From: an uncultured Nitrospina sp.
Lineage (GTDB): Bacteria > Nitrospinota > Nitrospinia > Nitrospinales > VA-1
Assembly: GCA_950072225.1 (NCBI GenBank)
Contig: CATMOP010000128.1
Coordinates: 1-6,169, forward strand
Direction: 5' to 3'
DNA: 6,169 nt
This document shows, piece after piece, positions 5,222 through 6,169 of the stretch (its first letter is position 1; each line of letters starts with the position of its first letter). Under the pieces are notes generated by a model. The model made no database searches and was not told where the DNA came from. It saw only the letters and a program-made list of their open reading frames with translations. Position numbers and translations under genes: made by a program.

Positions 5222-5482
5222 ATGACGTTTTTTATATTCATGGCCATCCTCGCCCTTGCGCTGATATTTGCTCTCTGGTTGGTTTTTCAACCTGGCAAAC
5301 CCCGGCCCAGAAAAAAAATCAAACAGGCAACGAAAAAAATACCCCCCACAGAACCCAGCCCTGCAAAACCCGATCCGAACCGTCGGAGGAAGGTGTTTAA
5401 GAAGCAAGTTGCAACGGAATTATTGAAAAGGAATCCGGATATTGTCGCCGCGGTGATAAAACAGTGGCTGCGCGAAAAATAA
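5222..5482 (+). CDS. Small membrane-anchored protein with a FliF-tail-like C-terminus
   Basis: The 86-residue protein has an N-terminal membrane segment (about 3-22, MTFFIFMAILALALIFALWL), a basic Pro/Lys-rich linker (24-60) and a C-terminal helix, ELLKRNPDIVAAVIKQWLRE (66-85). That ending resembles the FliF C-terminal peptide that binds FliG (pattern NP-x-x-VA-x-x-x-x-x-WL-x-E/D); the resemblance is from memory of the family and suggests, but does not prove, a docking peptide. A good ribosome binding site GAGGA (5208-5212) lies 9 bases before the ATG at 5222; a TTG at 5216 is in frame but too close to it, so ATG is preferred. The gene follows the DnaJ-like gene by 2 bp, so the two are almost certainly translated from one mRNA. 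The stop lies 6 bp from the stop of the convergent DUF1566 gene. Confidence 0.75.
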   Translation: MTFFIFMAILALALIFALWLVFQPGKPRPRKKIKQATKKIPPTEPSPAKPDPNRRRKVFKKQVATELLKRNPDIVAAVIKQWLREK

Positions 5483-5488
5483 GGAGGC

Positions 5489-6169
5489 TTAACCCTTGCG
5501 GGCTCTTACTTCTGCCGCATGGGCTTTAGCCCTTTTCAGCATTGCGGCTTTTTCCTCTGAGGAAAATACTCTTGCTTGGGTGGGTTTTGGGGCGTCGTCA
5601 GACTTGGGTTTGGCAGCAGCCGGTGTTGCCGCCGGTTGTTCCGCTCCAGCAGGAGCTTCTGCTGACTTCCCGGCCGCAGGTTCTGCTGTCGCGGCGGGTG
5701 CCTCTGTCTTTCCGGCCGGAGAAGGCGCGGCCTCTCCCTCTTTACGTATCAACCGCATGGATGACCAGACCTCCTGAGTGGGATAAGGTGTGTCGATCCC
5801 TATCTTCAAATCCATGCGGATAATTTTTTCATCGGTACATTCGGTGATCCAGGTATTGGACGCGCCGCCGGGCGCAAATATTGAGTCAATAGGGTAGCTC
5901 GTCCCATTTTTATCTACAAGGGATTTCACACCTGTCTTATCGAAAAGAGTCAACGCCTCCGCCTTATTGGGGATTCGCCAATTATCGTAACCGCCAAACT
6001 TGTCTTTATTTTTATTGACCCAGTCCACATACTCCCGATGATCCTGCCACGTATAGAATTTTTTCACATCCAGCCAGGCATCGGTCTTCTTCCACAAATA
6101 ACCGCTATTCGGGTCTGTGACCGTTCCATCTTCGTTATCAATAAGGGGTTTTCCTACAGGACCAGCCTT
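5489..6169 (-). CDS. DUF1566 (Lcl C-terminal-like) protein with Ala/Pro-rich tail, 5' end beyond window
   Basis: The frame is open to the right edge, so 226 residues of a longer protein are visible. The first visible part reads DNEDGTVTDPNSGYLWKKTD, the typical opening of a DUF1566 domain. It continues with YTWQDHREYVDWVN, YDNWRIPNKAEALTLFD, NTWITECTDE and ending VWSSMRLIRK (about residues 10-143). The TTG at 6097 is only an internal Leu codon of this domain, not the start. After the domain come an Ala/Pro/Glu/Lys-rich low-complexity linker (about 146-196) and a basic helix (about 203-226, EEKAAMLKRAKAHAAEVRAR). DUF1566 domains occur in many surface or periplasmic proteins; function is mostly unknown. 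Any signal peptide would be outside the window. The GC-rich tail contrasts with the more ordinary domain sequence and could vary in length between relatives. Confidence 0.88.
   Translation of the reverse strand, partial: KAGPVGKPLIDNEDGTVTDPNSGYLWKKTDAWLDVKKFYTWQDHREYVDWVNKNKDKFGGYDNWRIPNKAEALTLFDKTGVKSLVDKNGTSYPIDSIFAPGGASNTWITECTDEKIIRMDLKIGIDTPYPTQEVWSSMRLIRKEGEAAPSPAGKTEAPAATAEPAAGKSAEAPAGAEQPAATPAAAKPKSDDAPKPTQARVFSSEEKAAMLKRAKAHAAEVRARKG

Noticed and set aside
5496..5777. Two Ala/Val- and Leu/Pro-rich open frames on the plus strand
   Set aside because: They are antisense products of the GC-rich Ala/Pro linker of the DUF1566 protein; low-complexity GC-rich DNA often stays open in several frames.
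6095..6097. TTG as the start of the DUF1566 gene
   Set aside because: The upstream codons to the window edge are open and encode the conserved opening of the DUF1566 domain, so the gene begins outside the window.

Overview
The window looks like chromosome of a Gram-negative bacterium of moderate GC. It has signal-peptide proteins, a secretin-related periplasmic protein, a sigma-54-type promoter and a DUF1566 (Lcl-like) protein. This mix resembles Nitrospinota or deltaproteobacterial-type marine bacteria, but that is an impression from gene content; no rRNA or marker gene is present to prove it. No tRNA, rRNA, CRISPR array, integrase or transposase was seen.

Left part (1-1438, genes on the minus strand): about 160 bp without a convincing gene, then a DUF5681 gene, a family common in phages and mobile regions. 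Between it and the next gene is a large nested hairpin (733-795). It begins 7 bp after the stop codon of a secreted FGE/SUMF1-fold (C-type-lectin fold) protein that lacks the catalytic cysteines of true formylglycine-generating enzymes.

Middle (1439-3448): a 356-bp non-coding stretch holds a strong sigma-54 (-24/-12) promoter match that drives, on the plus strand, a 47-residue protein with a C-terminal membrane segment. Convergent to it are two minus-strand genes, probably one transcription unit: a J-domain protein, then a short secretin-like (NolW-type) exported protein. The J-domain gene appears to be frameshifted at an 8-A tract. The -1 frame carries a protein-like 94-residue continuation that ends 60 bp before the secretin-like gene.

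Right part (3449-6169): a 47-bp AT-rich divergent spacer, then a plus-strand membrane protein of unknown function with a possible PH-like cytosolic tail. Next, behind a recognisable -35/-10 promoter, is a DnaJ-like co-chaperone with only half of the usual zinc-finger region. It is followed 2 bp later by an 86-residue membrane-anchored protein whose C-terminus resembles the FliG-binding tail of FliF. The window closes with a convergent minus-strand DUF1566 protein, cut by the right edge, with an Ala/Pro-rich tail.

No single pathway ties the genes together. The recurring theme is J-domain co-chaperones beside membrane or envelope proteins. The best candidates for something new are the sigma-54-driven small membrane protein, the apparent J-protein frameshift, the hairpin behind the FGE-like gene, and the pair of half-zinc-finger DnaJ and FliF-tail-like protein.
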